DNA of 64,000 bases, taken from assembly GCA_963422275.1 (NCBI GenBank), contig OY729418.1, forward strand, positions 3,782,001-3,846,000. The letters are read 5' to 3'. A model generated the notes under the pieces. That model had not been told where the DNA came from and ran no database searches. It was given only the letters and a program-made list of their open reading frames with translations. The position numbers were made by a program, and so were the translations under genes. Shown piece after piece: positions 29,487 through 38,256 of the stretch. Each line of letters begins with the position of its first letter. Positions within the stretch are counted from its first letter, which is position 1. The DNA is from G963422275 sp963422275 (GTDB lineage: Bacteria > Pseudomonadota > Alphaproteobacteria > Rhodobacterales > Rhodobacteraceae).

Positions 29487-30156
29487 TTTGGGTTCTGTCC
29501 AGGTTACGTTAAAATTGGCAGTGGCTTCGACAGCGATTCTCATGGTGGTCGCCACCCCCTTGGCGTGGTGGCTTTCGATAACTAGGAGCAGGGCGAAGCC
29601 GCTCTTCGAGGCTGTCACAGCTCTACCGCTAGTCCTCCCGCCCACCGTGCTAGGATTTTACCTGCTGATTCTGTTGAGCCCCAACTCGCCTATGGGCGCG
29701 GTCTGGGTCCATGTCACTGGGGAATCGCTGACATTCTCGTTCACGGGAATTTTGATCGCGTCGATTATACATTCTTTGCCTTTTACCGTTCAGCCACTGC
29801 AGTCGGCATTTGAATCTGTGGGGCGGAGACCGATGGAAGTAGCCGCTTCCTTGGGCGCCTCGCCGTTCGATGCGTTTGTATCCGTGGCAGCACCACTCGC
29901 AAAAAGGGGATTCTTAACCGCAGCGGTGCTTGGCTTCGCCCATTCGGTTGGCGAGTTCGGTGTCATACTGATGGTTGGAGGAAACATTCCAAACCGCACT
30001 CGTGTGGTCTCGATCGATATCTATTCAAGCGTCGAGACGCTCGACTACGGACGGGCGCACGCCTTGTCTCTGGGTATGCTAGCTTTTGCGTTTCTAGTGC
30101 TTGTTTTTGTTTTCATGATCAACCGGCGGTACTGGGCGAGTGGCAAGCCTAGCTGA
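29479..30156 (+). CDS. modB: Molybdate ABC transporter permease
   Basis: Inner-membrane channel subunit of the molybdate importer, about 225 residues. The start is set at the ATG at 29479, overlapping the modA stop by 8 bases; a TTG at 29455 is in frame but less likely. It has the permease fold with about five membrane segments. LPLVLPPTVLGFYLLILLSP and the coupling loop EVAASLGASPFDAFVSVAAPLAKRG (EAA motif, about residues 125-150) contact ModC. The last bases overlap modC. The gene is intact. Confidence 0.94.
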   Translation: MIDLGSVQVTLKLAVASTAILMVVATPLAWWLSITRSRAKPLFEAVTALPLVLPPTVLGFYLLILLSPNSPMGAVWVHVTGESLTFSFTGILIASIIHSLPFTVQPLQSAFESVGRRPMEVAASLGASPFDAFVSVAAPLAKRGFLTAAVLGFAHSVGEFGVILMVGGNIPNRTRVVSIDIYSSVETLDYGRAHALSLGMLAFAFLVLVFVFMINRRYWASGKPS

Positions 30157-31210
30157 GCAATTGAAGCTTGATTTGGTGCTCCGGTATCAAAACCTTGAAC
30201 TAGAGGTATCAGAAGAGATTTACCTATCGGGTGTAACAACCCTGTTCGGACCGAGTGGTGCAGGAAAGAGCACTTTGTTGAGAGTTGTTGCCGGCATTGA
30301 GCGGTCTGCGCTCGGACAGATAACCTATATGGGAATTCCATGGTTGGACTCCAAGACCGGCTTGTTCGTGCCACCGCACAAACGTGCTGTCGCCATGGTC
30401 TTTCAGGATACTCAGCTGTTTCCCCATCTAACCGTTGCGGGGAATCTGAACTACGGCTACCGCCGCCGGAACCGTCGATGCGGCCCAGAATGGTCAGAGG
30501 TTACCGAGGCATTGGATCTTGACCCATTGCTGGACCGTGATGTCGACGCTCTCTCCGGAGGAGAAAGGCAACGAGTTGCTCTTGGCCGATCCCTTTTAGC
30601 GGCGCCTAGACTGCTTTTGCTCGACGAGCCACTTGCCGCGCTCGATGCTGCAAGGAAGGCGGAAATTATGCCGTATCTTAAGCGCGTGATTGCAGAATTC
30701 GATCTACCGATCATTTACGTGACTCACTCGAAGCTGGAGGTTAGGTTACTTGCTTCCAGGGTTCTTGCCTTGGTTAATGGCAAAGTTGTTCGCGGGAACG
30801 AATCTCTCGACGGTGCCAGGCACTCAGAGCATTCTTGCATCAGAGCGTCTGTAGTCGGGTTGGAATGCCCGGGCCTTGCGGTTTGTAAAGTAGGCGAGGG
30901 CGTGATGCTTGCGGAAATGCAAGGTAAACACGCGGTAGGAACAGAAGTCGAATTGGTTATCGAGCGCTCAAGCATGCTGCTATTTGCAGGAGAGGGGGGG
31001 AACGCACTTGCCGCTGGAAAGCTCGACGGAGTTGTATCATCCATTGACCGCTCGACGGATGGAACTCTGCTGCACGTGACGATGAGCACCGCCGGTGGTG
31101 AACTTGTTGCTAACCTCCATCGTTCCTCCTGGATAGAGCGACAGCTGGCGATTAATGATGCGATGCAGGTGGTCATTTCCAAACCGGCCGTTGTTTCATA
31201 CTCGCTTTAA
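30140..31210 (+). CDS. modC: Molybdate ABC transporter ATP-binding protein
   Basis: ATPase subunit powering molybdate import, 356 residues from a GTG at 30140 that overlaps modB by 17 bases; a TTG at 30161 is a second option. It has Walker A GPSGAGKST (about residue 36), a Q-loop in AMVFQDTQLFPHL, the signature LSGGERQRVALGRSLL (about residue 137) and Walker B LLLLDEPLAALD. The C-terminal third (about 230-356) is the TOBE/MOP-like oxyanion-binding regulatory domain typical of ModC. Last gene of modABC; the intron-bearing tRNA-Leu gene follows in the same direction. Confidence 0.94.
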   Translation: MASLAEQLKLDLVLRYQNLELEVSEEIYLSGVTTLFGPSGAGKSTLLRVVAGIERSALGQITYMGIPWLDSKTGLFVPPHKRAVAMVFQDTQLFPHLTVAGNLNYGYRRRNRRCGPEWSEVTEALDLDPLLDRDVDALSGGERQRVALGRSLLAAPRLLLLDEPLAALDAARKAEIMPYLKRVIAEFDLPIIYVTHSKLEVRLLASRVLALVNGKVVRGNESLDGARHSEHSCIRASVVGLECPGLAVCKVGEGVMLAEMQGKHAVGTEVELVIERSSMLLFAGEGGNALAAGKLDGVVSSIDRSTDGTLLHVTMSTAGGELVANLHRSSWIERQLAINDAMQVVISKPAVVSYSL

Positions 31211-31247
31211 CGGCTGAGTTGGCGTACGAATGTGCTGTCGATTCATG

Positions 31248-31276
31248 TTGGCATGAGAATCAACCGCCAATATAAG
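31248..31276 (+). promoter_or_regulatory. Candidate sigma-70 promoter of the intron-containing tRNA-Leu
   Basis: TTGGCA at 31248-31253 and TATAAG at 31271-31276 are separated by exactly 17 bases. The -10 box ends 10 bases before the mature tRNA 5' end at 31287, leaving room for a very short leader. This suggests the tRNA is transcribed on its own rather than only by read-through from modC. Confidence 0.55.
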
Positions 31277-31286
31277 GTGGCTTGGT

Positions 31287-31582
31287 GCGGGCGTGGCGGA
31301 ATCGGTAGACGCGACGGACTTAAACAGTAATTGAGTGCCCTTCGGGAAACCGCAGGTGCAGAACCGCTCAAATTCGGGGAAACCTTGACATGGCAATCCC
31401 GAGCCAAGCCCGGCGAATGCAGGGAAGGTGTAGAGACTAGACGGGTGGCGCCTAAGGCAAACGAGCTATGGCGAAGGGATAGTCCAGACCACGAACCTCA
31501 TTGGGGGTTGCGAAAGCTTCAGTTGGTACGAAAATCCGTTTGCCGCATGGCAGTGTGGGTTCAAGTCCCTCCGCCCGCACCA
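31287..31582 (+). tRNA. tRNA-Leu (anticodon UAA) interrupted by a group I intron, CCA encoded
   Basis: The 5' exon is 31287-31321 and the 3' exon 31531-31582, giving an 87-nt class II tRNA. The acceptor GCGGGCG pairs with CGCCCGC, followed by A and an encoded CCA (31580-31582). The anticodon stem ACGGA/TCCGT closes the loop CTT|AAAA, so the anticodon is UAA and the intron lies between U34 and A35. This is the position used by the cyanobacterial and plastid tRNA-Leu(UAA) intron. The variable arm TGCC/GGCA is present. The T stem has one T-T mismatch (31556 with 31570). The window holds only one other tRNA-Leu, with anticodon CAA. Confidence 0.95.
31322..31530 (+). ncRNA. Group I self-splicing intron (IC3-like) in tRNA-Leu(UAA)
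   Basis: 209 nt, from the base after U34 to a terminal G at 31530 (the omega-G). P1 can form between exon ACTT (31318-31321) and the guide GAGT (31333-31336), with the conserved U-G pair at the 5' splice site. The core is familiar: P4 TTCGGG (31373-31378) with CCCGAG (31398-31403), then CCAAGCC, then GGAAGGTGTAGAGACTAGACG, with P7 GACTA (31435-31439) pairing with TAGTC (31480-31484). Compared with the cyanobacterial intron as I remember it (GACTC/GAGTC), this P7 differs at both partners and keeps pairing. A short P2 (CCC-TTCG-GGG type) and P9 hairpins are visible. No homing endonuclease gene fits in it. Confidence 0.93.
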
Positions 31583-31639
31583 ACGCACTCGCATCGGCCG
31601 TGAAATTTCTAGGTGCTTGTCTTTACCGGCCGGCCTGCA

Positions 31640-32257
31640 TCATGTGCGTTGCCAGCGATGCTGAATCCAGTTTTCCCATTCTTCGGGCGTGTCGAGATCC
31701 AGAAGTGCTCTTGTGCCTGGAAGACGAAGGTCTCGGACATTGGCGACATGCTTGACCACAACGGATTTTGCTCCGTCGGCTCCCTTCAACTCGTAGAGAT
31801 CCGGGAACAGGCTCCTCGGAAACAGGACTGGGTTGCCTGGACGACCGTCCTCTGACGCAGCTCTTACGATTAAACTAGTGCCAAAAGCGTCAATTAGTGC
31901 ATTTATGTCGGACGACTCTATTTCTGGCATATCAGGAAGCAGAATAACTGCCCCCGAAGCATTGTTGGCAACCGCACTGATGCCCGCCTTGATCGATCCG
32001 GACATCCCTCTTGACGGCGCCCCCAAAGCAACTAGCTTGATTGGCAAGTCCTCGACAACCGCCATCCGTTCGACTTGATCTTTGCATAGCGACACGATGG
32101 TTTCGCAAGCTCGAGAATTCAGAGCCGACCATGCCGTCCGCCTAAGGGCCGGGACTCCGTCAATTTCCACCATCAGCTTGTCTCGGCCGCTCATCCTGCT
32201 CGCGAGACCTCCGGCCAAGATTATGGCTGCGATATTGTTTCGGCGATGACCGGGCAA
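31640..32257 (-). CDS. mocA: Molybdenum cofactor nucleotidyltransferase (MocA-like)
   Basis: A 205-residue NTP transferase of the MobA/MocA superfamily, expected to attach CMP (or GMP) to molybdopterin. The N-terminal nucleotide loop is IILAGGLASRMSGRDKLMVEIDG (about residues 13-35). The acidic metal-site segment is AVILLPDMPEI (about 102-112), and the tail GRPGNPVLFPRSLFPDLYELKGADGAKSVV is typical of the cytidylyltransferase-type branch. Proximity to modABC supports a molybdenum role. The CTP rather than GTP preference is an inference from overall likeness, so mobA-like function is not excluded. It is convergent with the tRNA-Leu gene, 57 bases away. Confidence 0.82.
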   Translation of the reverse strand: MPGHRRNNIAAIILAGGLASRMSGRDKLMVEIDGVPALRRTAWSALNSRACETIVSLCKDQVERMAVVEDLPIKLVALGAPSRGMSGSIKAGISAVANNASGAVILLPDMPEIESSDINALIDAFGTSLIVRAASEDGRPGNPVLFPRSLFPDLYELKGADGAKSVVVKHVANVRDLRLPGTRALLDLDTPEEWENWIQHRWQRT

Positions 32258-32400
32258 TGCTAACTAACCCGAATCGTGAGCCGGCGCGCCCGCCAGACGG
32301 CAGCATTGATTCGGTCATTCTCTTGATAGAGTCTTGTTACGAGGGCAGATTGCGGAAAGTGCGCAGTTTCCACTCTCATCTCACGCATTGCAAATGCCGT

Positions 32401-34818
32401 TCAACCCCGCATCCTTTCTCCGTCAGGGTCGAAAACGGGATCAGTTAAGCGTCGCGCTGTTCGCATTTCGCCCAGAATCTCGATTGCAATCTCCAAGTCT
32501 GATGTCGCTTCAGCCGCTGGGACAAACCCGAAAGCGATGGATTTGTCAGCAAAGTGCGAATAGCCTCCCGACGTGCAAAACCCAACAACCTCCCCGCCTA
32601 GCCAGATGGGTTCGTCGCCAATGACATCCGCGTCGCGTGCGTCGACTTCAAATGTGCATAACACCCGGCTTGGCCCTTGATTTTTTTCTCTCTCTGCTGC
32701 CAGCCGGCCCACAAACATTTCGTTCTTTTCCCAGTCAATGAACCGATCGATGCCCGTTTCTGCCGGCGTATAGTCCGGTGAGTACTCTCGGAGCCACGAA
32801 CCAAAGAATTTGTCGAGCCGTAACGACATCATGGCACGCATGCCGAACGGACGGAGTCCTAGATCTTCACCTGCAATGGAAAGTGTTTCAAACAACGAGC
32901 GAACGGAGGTTGCATCGACGTAGATTTCGTAACCGAGATCGCCAGTGAACGAAAGACGCTGCACCATGGCGTTGCTCAGGCCGATCTGCATACGCTTGAT
33001 CTCCATGAAGCGGAAGGCCTCAGCCGAGACATCATTATCTGTGGTACGGGACAGCAGTTTCCTGGCCATTGGACCCGCAATCTGAAACCCCAATCTGGAA
33101 TCCGACACGTTTTGAACCGATACACCGCTCTCGGGAAGATTTGCCTGTAGCCAACGCATGTGAAAGCTCTGGGCGGCGTAGGATGCGGTCAGCTGGAAAT
33201 CGTTTTCGCCAAAGCATGAAATTGTGAAGTCGCCTATGATACGCCCACGATGGGACAGCATCGGTGCTAGAGTGACTTTTCCCGGCTTTGGAATTCGGCC
33301 GGCGAAAATGCGGTTCAGCCAGCTGCGAGATCCGACGCCTGCAACTCGGTATTTCCCAAAATTCTGAATTTCATTTATCCCGACTCCCGTCCGCACGGCG
33401 AGTACCTCTTCCCGAGTTGCTTGCCATGCGTTGGACCGCCGGAACGACGGCGTCTCGAACAGGGGGGTTCCCTCAAGGGCGAAGTAATTTACGACTTCGG
33501 TTCCGAACTGGGCACCAAACACGGCGTTCTGTGATAGCCAGTAGTCGTACATCGGTGATGTGCGAAAGGGACGTGCCGCAGCAAGTTCTTCGTTCGGATA
33601 TGTCACCGAGAACCTGCGTTGATAGAACTCAATGACCTTTGGGAGCGTGTATGAAGGACTGATCCAAGGTCCAAACCGAGCGACGTCCAAGGCAAAAGAA
33701 TCTCGCTCCGGCTCGCCTTCGATCATCCACTGAGCGAGTGTCAGACCAACTCCGCCGCCTTGAGAGAAACCGGCCATGACTCCGCAGGCCGACCAGTAGT
33801 TCTTCAGTCCCGGCACAGGTCCAACCAACGGGTTGCCGTCCGGCGCGAATGTAAAAGGTCCGTTGATGATTCTCTTCACTCCCGTACGCTCAAGCACAGG
33901 ATATCGATAGTAAGCGCTGTCTATGGAATCTGAAATGCGCTCCAGCCTGTCCTCGAGCAGTTCAGGTCCAAAGTCAGGTGGCGTTCCGGTCACTGCCCAC
34001 GGTTCGCATCCTTGTTCGTAGAAGCCGATACACAGGCCATTCCCCTCTTGTCTGAGGTAGTTTCCCCCTGCTGGATCAACCACATGGGGATATTCGGTTC
34101 GCGCATCTCGAAATTCTGGCAGATTGTCAGTGACGAGATACTGGTGCTCCATTGGATGAATCGGCAAATAGACCCCTGCAAGCGCGCCCACCTCCCGTGC
34201 CCAGAGCCCGGCGGCGTTAACAACACTCTCGGCGACAATGGTTCCATTCGCTGTGACAACCTCCCACATTCCATCTGGTCTAGGGTTTGTTTCGATGACC
34301 AGGTTGCGCGACTCAACAGTTGCTCCCGAGAGGCAGGCGGCACGGGCGTACGCATGAGTTGTCCCTGACGGATCGAGATGTCCGTCGAGCGGATCGTACA
34401 GCCCTCCGATGATTCCGTCGAGATTGGTCAAGGGGGCAAGTTCGGCAATCTCTTTGGGGGTGGCGATATTGGTTTCAAGACCCATCAATCGATGTTTTGC
34501 ACGTTCGGCCTTGAACATGTCCAGTCGCTCTGGTGATTCTGCGAGCGTTATTCCTCCGACATGATGAAGGCCGCATGAGATACCTGAGACTTCCTCAAGT
34601 TCCCGGTAGAGTCTTATCGTGTATCCCTGAAGGGCAGCCATGTTGGTGTCACCGTTGATCGTGTGAAACCCGCCTGCGGCATGCCAAGTCGATCCAGAGG
34701 TGAGTTCCGAGCGTTCCACGAGAATGATGTCCGACCAACCAAATTTTGCCAAATGGTAAAGGACCGAGCATCCTACAACACCGCCGCCAATGACGCAGAC
34801 CCTGAAGTGCCTATCCAT
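32401..34818 (-). CDS. Dimethylglycine/sarcosine dehydrogenase-like FAD- and folate-dependent demethylase (paralogue 1)
   Basis: An 805-residue GcvT-family oxidoreductase. The N-terminal FAD domain has VIGGGVVGCSVLYHL (residues 9-23) and the motif STWHAAGG, whose His-46 corresponds to the residue that carries covalent FAD in dimethylglycine dehydrogenase. A DAO fold extends to about 375, a middle FAO_M-like linker to about 430, and the GcvT tetrahydrofolate-binding domain and its C-terminal barrel occupy about 435-800 (FTGDLGYEIYVD, SLRLDKFFGSW). Such enzymes oxidise N-methyl amino acids and pass the one-carbon unit to tetrahydrofolate. It lies last in a liv-type transporter gene set on the same strand, 174 bases after livM. 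The exact substrate is not determined. Confidence 0.88.
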   Translation of the reverse strand: MDRHFRVCVIGGGVVGCSVLYHLAKFGWSDIILVERSELTSGSTWHAAGGFHTINGDTNMAALQGYTIRLYRELEEVSGISCGLHHVGGITLAESPERLDMFKAERAKHRLMGLETNIATPKEIAELAPLTNLDGIIGGLYDPLDGHLDPSGTTHAYARAACLSGATVESRNLVIETNPRPDGMWEVVTANGTIVAESVVNAAGLWAREVGALAGVYLPIHPMEHQYLVTDNLPEFRDARTEYPHVVDPAGGNYLRQEGNGLCIGFYEQGCEPWAVTGTPPDFGPELLEDRLERISDSIDSAYYRYPVLERTGVKRIINGPFTFAPDGNPLVGPVPGLKNYWSACGVMAGFSQGGGVGLTLAQWMIEGEPERDSFALDVARFGPWISPSYTLPKVIEFYQRRFSVTYPNEELAAARPFRTSPMYDYWLSQNAVFGAQFGTEVVNYFALEGTPLFETPSFRRSNAWQATREEVLAVRTGVGINEIQNFGKYRVAGVGSRSWLNRIFAGRIPKPGKVTLAPMLSHRGRIIGDFTISCFGENDFQLTASYAAQSFHMRWLQANLPESGVSVQNVSDSRLGFQIAGPMARKLLSRTTDNDVSAEAFRFMEIKRMQIGLSNAMVQRLSFTGDLGYEIYVDATSVRSLFETLSIAGEDLGLRPFGMRAMMSLRLDKFFGSWLREYSPDYTPAETGIDRFIDWEKNEMFVGRLAAEREKNQGPSRVLCTFEVDARDADVIGDEPIWLGGEVVGFCTSGGYSHFADKSIAFGFVPAAEATSDLEIAIEILGEMRTARRLTDPVFDPDGERMRG

Positions 34819-34992
34819 CGTTTAAACTCCGAAACGCCAATGTTTCCAGTCTTATTGGCAGTTGCCGCAGCCAGTCAACAGTAATCCTTGAGGCGGAATT
34901 GTACCGCCAAAGCCGGGTACAATGCTTTGCATGGCTAGGCAAGCATGCCACTCATTCTAGTGAGTTGCCGTATACTTTTCCGATGCTTGGAC

Positions 34993-36291
34993 TCATCTTT
35001 CTGGAATCAAGCCTCGTGGGTTGAATCGCAAGACGAATAGAAGAATAATTCCCATCGTGAGAAACCGCATGTGCGCTGCCGATGCGATTAGGTGGGTGCG
35101 AAATGTATTGTCATCTCCCATCCAAACCGTACCGAAGTGGATCAAGGCTCGTCCTACCGGCTCCACCTCGATCCAAATAAACCAGATTAGGAAGGCACCG
35201 ATTATCGCTCCAAGGTTGTTTCCTGAACCTCCCACGATAACCATGACCCAGATTAGGAACGTGTAGCGGAGGGGCTGGTAGCTACCAGGTGTAAACTGTC
35301 CATCCAGCGTAGTCATCATCGCTCCGGCAAGTCCGCAGATTGCTGAGCCTAGAACGAATACTTGCAAGTGCCGTCTGGTCACGTCCTTTCCCATGGCCTC
35401 TGCAGCTGTCTCGTTTTCTCGGATGGCGCGGACCATGCGCCCCCAAGGTGATTTCAACGCCATTTGAGCGAGCCAGTACAAGCCAAGCAGAACCGTCAAG
35501 AAAATTCCCGAATAACAGAGTTTCACGACAATCGACGACGCCGTGACTGCATCGAAGCCGCGGGTCGCCATGAACTCCACAAAACCAGCGCTGTTTTGAA
35601 GGTCTATTTCATACGGGACCGGACGGGGCAGCCCAGCGACGTTCTTCACGCCACGCGTAAGCCAATCCTCATTCTTGATGATGGCAACGATTATTTCGGA
35701 AATTCCGAGCGTTGCGATCGCCAGATAATCGGACCGGAGACCCAGCGCGACTTTGCCGATAAGATAGGCGGCACCCGCAGCCAATGCGGCACCGATCGGC
35801 CAAGCAATCAGAATGGGCAGTCCGAATCCACCTAGGAAGCCATCCTCGACAGCGTTGAAGCCTTCAATTGCCGACACCGCTGGATCGAAAATCCATCGAT
35901 AAATCGCGAATCCAGCAATTAGTTCGACCACCAGGGCAGCTGAGCGCAGAAACCCTTTCGGCAGCGATCGCCAGAGTACAGCGGCACCCAGCAATGTAGC
36001 AGCGCCGAAAGCCAGGGCCAAAAGCAGGCGTAATCCTCCGGTCGCCCAAGCACCGGACACCGGTGGCGACGAAATCAGGATGGTCGCTAGCCCGCCAAGA
36101 GCAACAAAACCCATGACGCCGATATTGAACAGCCCCGCATACCCCCACTGTATGTTCACTCCGAGGGCGAGCACAGCCGAGACAAGACCCATGTTGAAAA
36201 TGACCAGGGCGACATTCCAGCTTTGGATGAACCCGGACGCAAGCAGACATGCCGTGACTAAGGCTAGCAAAAAAGCTTCCCGCAACCTCAT
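34993..36291 (-). CDS. livM: Liv-type ABC transporter permease (LivM-like)
   Basis: A 432-residue membrane protein of the hydrophobic amino acid uptake (HAAT) family. The start is the ATG at 36289-36291, which overlaps the stop of the LivH-like gene as ATGA. The open frame continues further upstream, but there it runs antisense-like through livH coding sequence, so that extension is rejected. The LivM landmarks are LGVNIQWGYAGLFNIGVMGFVALG near the N-terminus, GLRSDYLAIATLGISEII in the middle, the coupling segment RAIRENETAAEAMGKDVTRRHLQVFVLGSAICGLAGAM, and WVMVIVGGSGNNLGAIIGAF. The long N-terminal half is typical of this branch. The likely substrate is an N-methylated amino acid, from context. 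Confidence 0.9.
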   Translation of the reverse strand: MRLREAFLLALVTACLLASGFIQSWNVALVIFNMGLVSAVLALGVNIQWGYAGLFNIGVMGFVALGGLATILISSPPVSGAWATGGLRLLLALAFGAATLLGAAVLWRSLPKGFLRSAALVVELIAGFAIYRWIFDPAVSAIEGFNAVEDGFLGGFGLPILIAWPIGAALAAGAAYLIGKVALGLRSDYLAIATLGISEIIVAIIKNEDWLTRGVKNVAGLPRPVPYEIDLQNSAGFVEFMATRGFDAVTASSIVVKLCYSGIFLTVLLGLYWLAQMALKSPWGRMVRAIRENETAAEAMGKDVTRRHLQVFVLGSAICGLAGAMMTTLDGQFTPGSYQPLRYTFLIWVMVIVGGSGNNLGAIIGAFLIWFIWIEVEPVGRALIHFGTVWMGDDNTFRTHLIASAAHMRFLTMGIILLFVLRFNPRGLIPER

Positions 36292-37298
36292 GCAGCGGTT
36301 CCCCGAAACAGGCCCATCGGACGGAACAGCAAAACTAGCACCAAAATCGCGAATGACACGGCATACTTGTAGTCGGTCGAAAGCAACTGCGCGAGGCCAG
36401 CGGGTTCGAATTGCTCTGGCAGCAAGTATCGAAAGAATTTCTTGAACGCGTAGGTGATGGCAATTTCTGAGAAGGCGACCAGGTAAGCTCCGGCGATGGC
36501 GCCAAGAGGGCTGCCGAGGCCGCCAACAACTGCTGCTGCGAAAATTGGGAGCAGAAGTTGAAAGTAGATGAACGGCCTGAAAATTTTGTCGATCCCATAG
36601 AGAGTCCCTGCGATGGCGGCTAAGGCACCGGCGATCGTCCAGCAGATCAGGACAACTCGCTCCGGGTTGATCCCCGACAATAGGGCGAGGTCGCTGTTGT
36701 CCGAAAAGGCCCGCAGTGATTTTCCGGTGCGTGTTCCGTTCAAAAACCAATACAGCAATGCCATCAGGACGAGGGCGGTCAAAATCGTGACGCCTTGTGT
36801 GGTCTTGAAGGCAAGACCCTCCTGGAGTCCGGTAATGGCCTTGAAATCAGGAACTGAAATCAGGAAGCGTTCGCCGTCGACAAACCGTTGCTCGCCTGGT
36901 CCGATGACCATCCTTACAATGCCGTTCAATATGAGCATCACTCCAAACGATGCAATAACAAAGGTTACGGGGCTGGAATGCTTCCTTCGATAATAACGGT
37001 ATACCCAGCGATCAATGATCCAAACCAAAGCTATAGTTCCGATAACCGCGAAGGGGAGGGCGAGAAGTGCGGTCGGAAGTGGCCCAAGCCCGATCGCACG
37101 GTTTTGCAAGACGCCCGTCACAAGCACTGAAAGCATCGCGCCGAATGCCATCGTGTCACCGTGGGCAAAGTTCGAGAACCGCAAAATCCCGTAAACGAGC
37201 GTGACTCCGAGAGCGCCAAGAGCCAGTTGGCTTCCGTACGACAGAGCAGGCACAACCACGAAATTCCCGAGAACGACGATTGCGTTAAAAAAATCCAC
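36288..37298 (-). CDS. livH: Liv-type ABC transporter permease (LivH-like)
   Basis: A 336-residue permease with about eight hydrophobic segments. GALGVTLVYGILRFSNFAHGDTMAFGAML near the N-terminus is the LivH signature region, and RAFSDNSDLALLSGINPERVVLICWTIAGALAAIAGTLYG carries the ATPase-coupling segment. GLGSPLGAIAGAYLVAFSEI follows, as in the family. It overlaps livM by 4 bases and comes after livF across a 198-base gap, which is unusually long inside this gene set and could hold a secondary promoter. Intact. Confidence 0.92.
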   Translation of the reverse strand: MDFFNAIVVLGNFVVVPALSYGSQLALGALGVTLVYGILRFSNFAHGDTMAFGAMLSVLVTGVLQNRAIGLGPLPTALLALPFAVIGTIALVWIIDRWVYRYYRRKHSSPVTFVIASFGVMLILNGIVRMVIGPGEQRFVDGERFLISVPDFKAITGLQEGLAFKTTQGVTILTALVLMALLYWFLNGTRTGKSLRAFSDNSDLALLSGINPERVVLICWTIAGALAAIAGTLYGIDKIFRPFIYFQLLLPIFAAAVVGGLGSPLGAIAGAYLVAFSEIAITYAFKKFFRYLLPEQFEPAGLAQLLSTDYKYAVSFAILVLVLLFRPMGLFRGTAA

Positions 37299-37496
37299 GC
37301 TTCGCTCCAGAATTTGCTCTACAGATTCCGAGTAGGAACATCTTGAAGGATTTTCTTGGAACTGCGGCCCTCGGAACCAAACGCCCGACCGAAGCCCAAT
37401 TTAACCTAACTGGCTGCCGGATTGGCGGAAAAGGCCTATATCGCATGTTCTAAACAGGTGCAGAGAAGTTCAAGCACTTACTTCACCGCAATTCCC

Positions 37497-38201
37497 TTAA
37501 CCTCCCAGAAATGTCTTTCTTACTTCCTTGCTTGCGAGCAAAGCGGGTCCCGTGTCCGTGAAGCGGATAGTTCCTTGTACCATAACATATGCCACATCGG
37601 CGACTTCTAGGGCCCACCGTGCATTCTGCTCCACCATCAACACCGAAACTCCTGTGCGGGCGATATCTACAATTCTTTGGAATATCTCGTCCATAACGAC
37701 TGGTGCCACACCAGCAGTTGGCTCATCCAGCATAAGCAATTCGGGCTCGGTCATAAGCGCGCGCCCCAAGGCCACCTGCTGACGCTGGCCTCCGGAGAGT
37801 TCGCCAGCAAGCTGTCGCCGTTTTTCATGAAGAACCGGAAAAAGGGAATACACTTCGTTCATTGTTCGCTTGATGTCACCTCGACGCAGGAAAGCACCCA
37901 TCTCAAGATTTTCTTCCACGCTCATCGAAGTGAAGATGTTCATGTTTTGCGGGACAAATGCCATCCCCAAAGCAATACGGCTTTGCGGCGAATTCGGCGT
38001 GATGTCTTGACCGTTCAGTCGCACGCGACCCATAGAAAGATTTAGCAGGCCAATCAGTGCCTTCATCGCCGTAGACTTGCCAGCCCCGTTTGGGCCGACA
38101 ATTGCGGCGATTTCACCCTTGTTAAGCTCAATTGTACAGTTTTCGATGACATTGGCAGCCCCGTAACTGGCTGTCATCCTATCTCCGATCAAGTGCGCCA
38201 T
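37497..38201 (-). CDS. livF: Liv-type ABC transporter ATP-binding protein (LivF-like)
   Basis: A 234-residue ATPase with Walker A GPNGAGKST (about residues 36-44), a Q-loop in AFVPQNMNIFTSM, the signature ELSGGQRQQVALGRAL (about 133-148) and Walker B LLMLDEPTAGVAP. The protein lacks the long extra segment found in LivG, and the tail SVLMVEQNARWALEVAD is LivF-like. It lies 55 bases downstream of livG. Works with LivG as the heterodimeric motor of the importer. Confidence 0.92.
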   Translation of the reverse strand: MAHLIGDRMTASYGAANVIENCTIELNKGEIAAIVGPNGAGKSTAMKALIGLLNLSMGRVRLNGQDITPNSPQSRIALGMAFVPQNMNIFTSMSVEENLEMGAFLRRGDIKRTMNEVYSLFPVLHEKRRQLAGELSGGQRQQVALGRALMTEPELLMLDEPTAGVAPVVMDEIFQRIVDIARTGVSVLMVEQNARWALEVADVAYVMVQGTIRFTDTGPALLASKEVRKTFLGG

Positions 38202-38256
38202 TTCATCGGACCTGCGGTCGGAACAGTGCTATTTGGGTATTGCGTGACCATCCGAG

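Noticed and set aside
31322..31530. Homing endonuclease gene in the tRNA intron
   Set aside because: Only 209 nt and no meaningful open frame; the intron is ORF-less.
34900..34975. Short inverted repeat (ACTCA/TGAGT) between livM and the dehydrogenase gene as a terminator
   Set aside because: The stem is only 5 bp and no T-run follows in either direction.
36292..36750. 153-codon upstream extension of the LivM-like protein
   Set aside because: The extension lies over LivH coding sequence, has no family similarity, and the ATG at 36291 gives a normal ATGA overlap.
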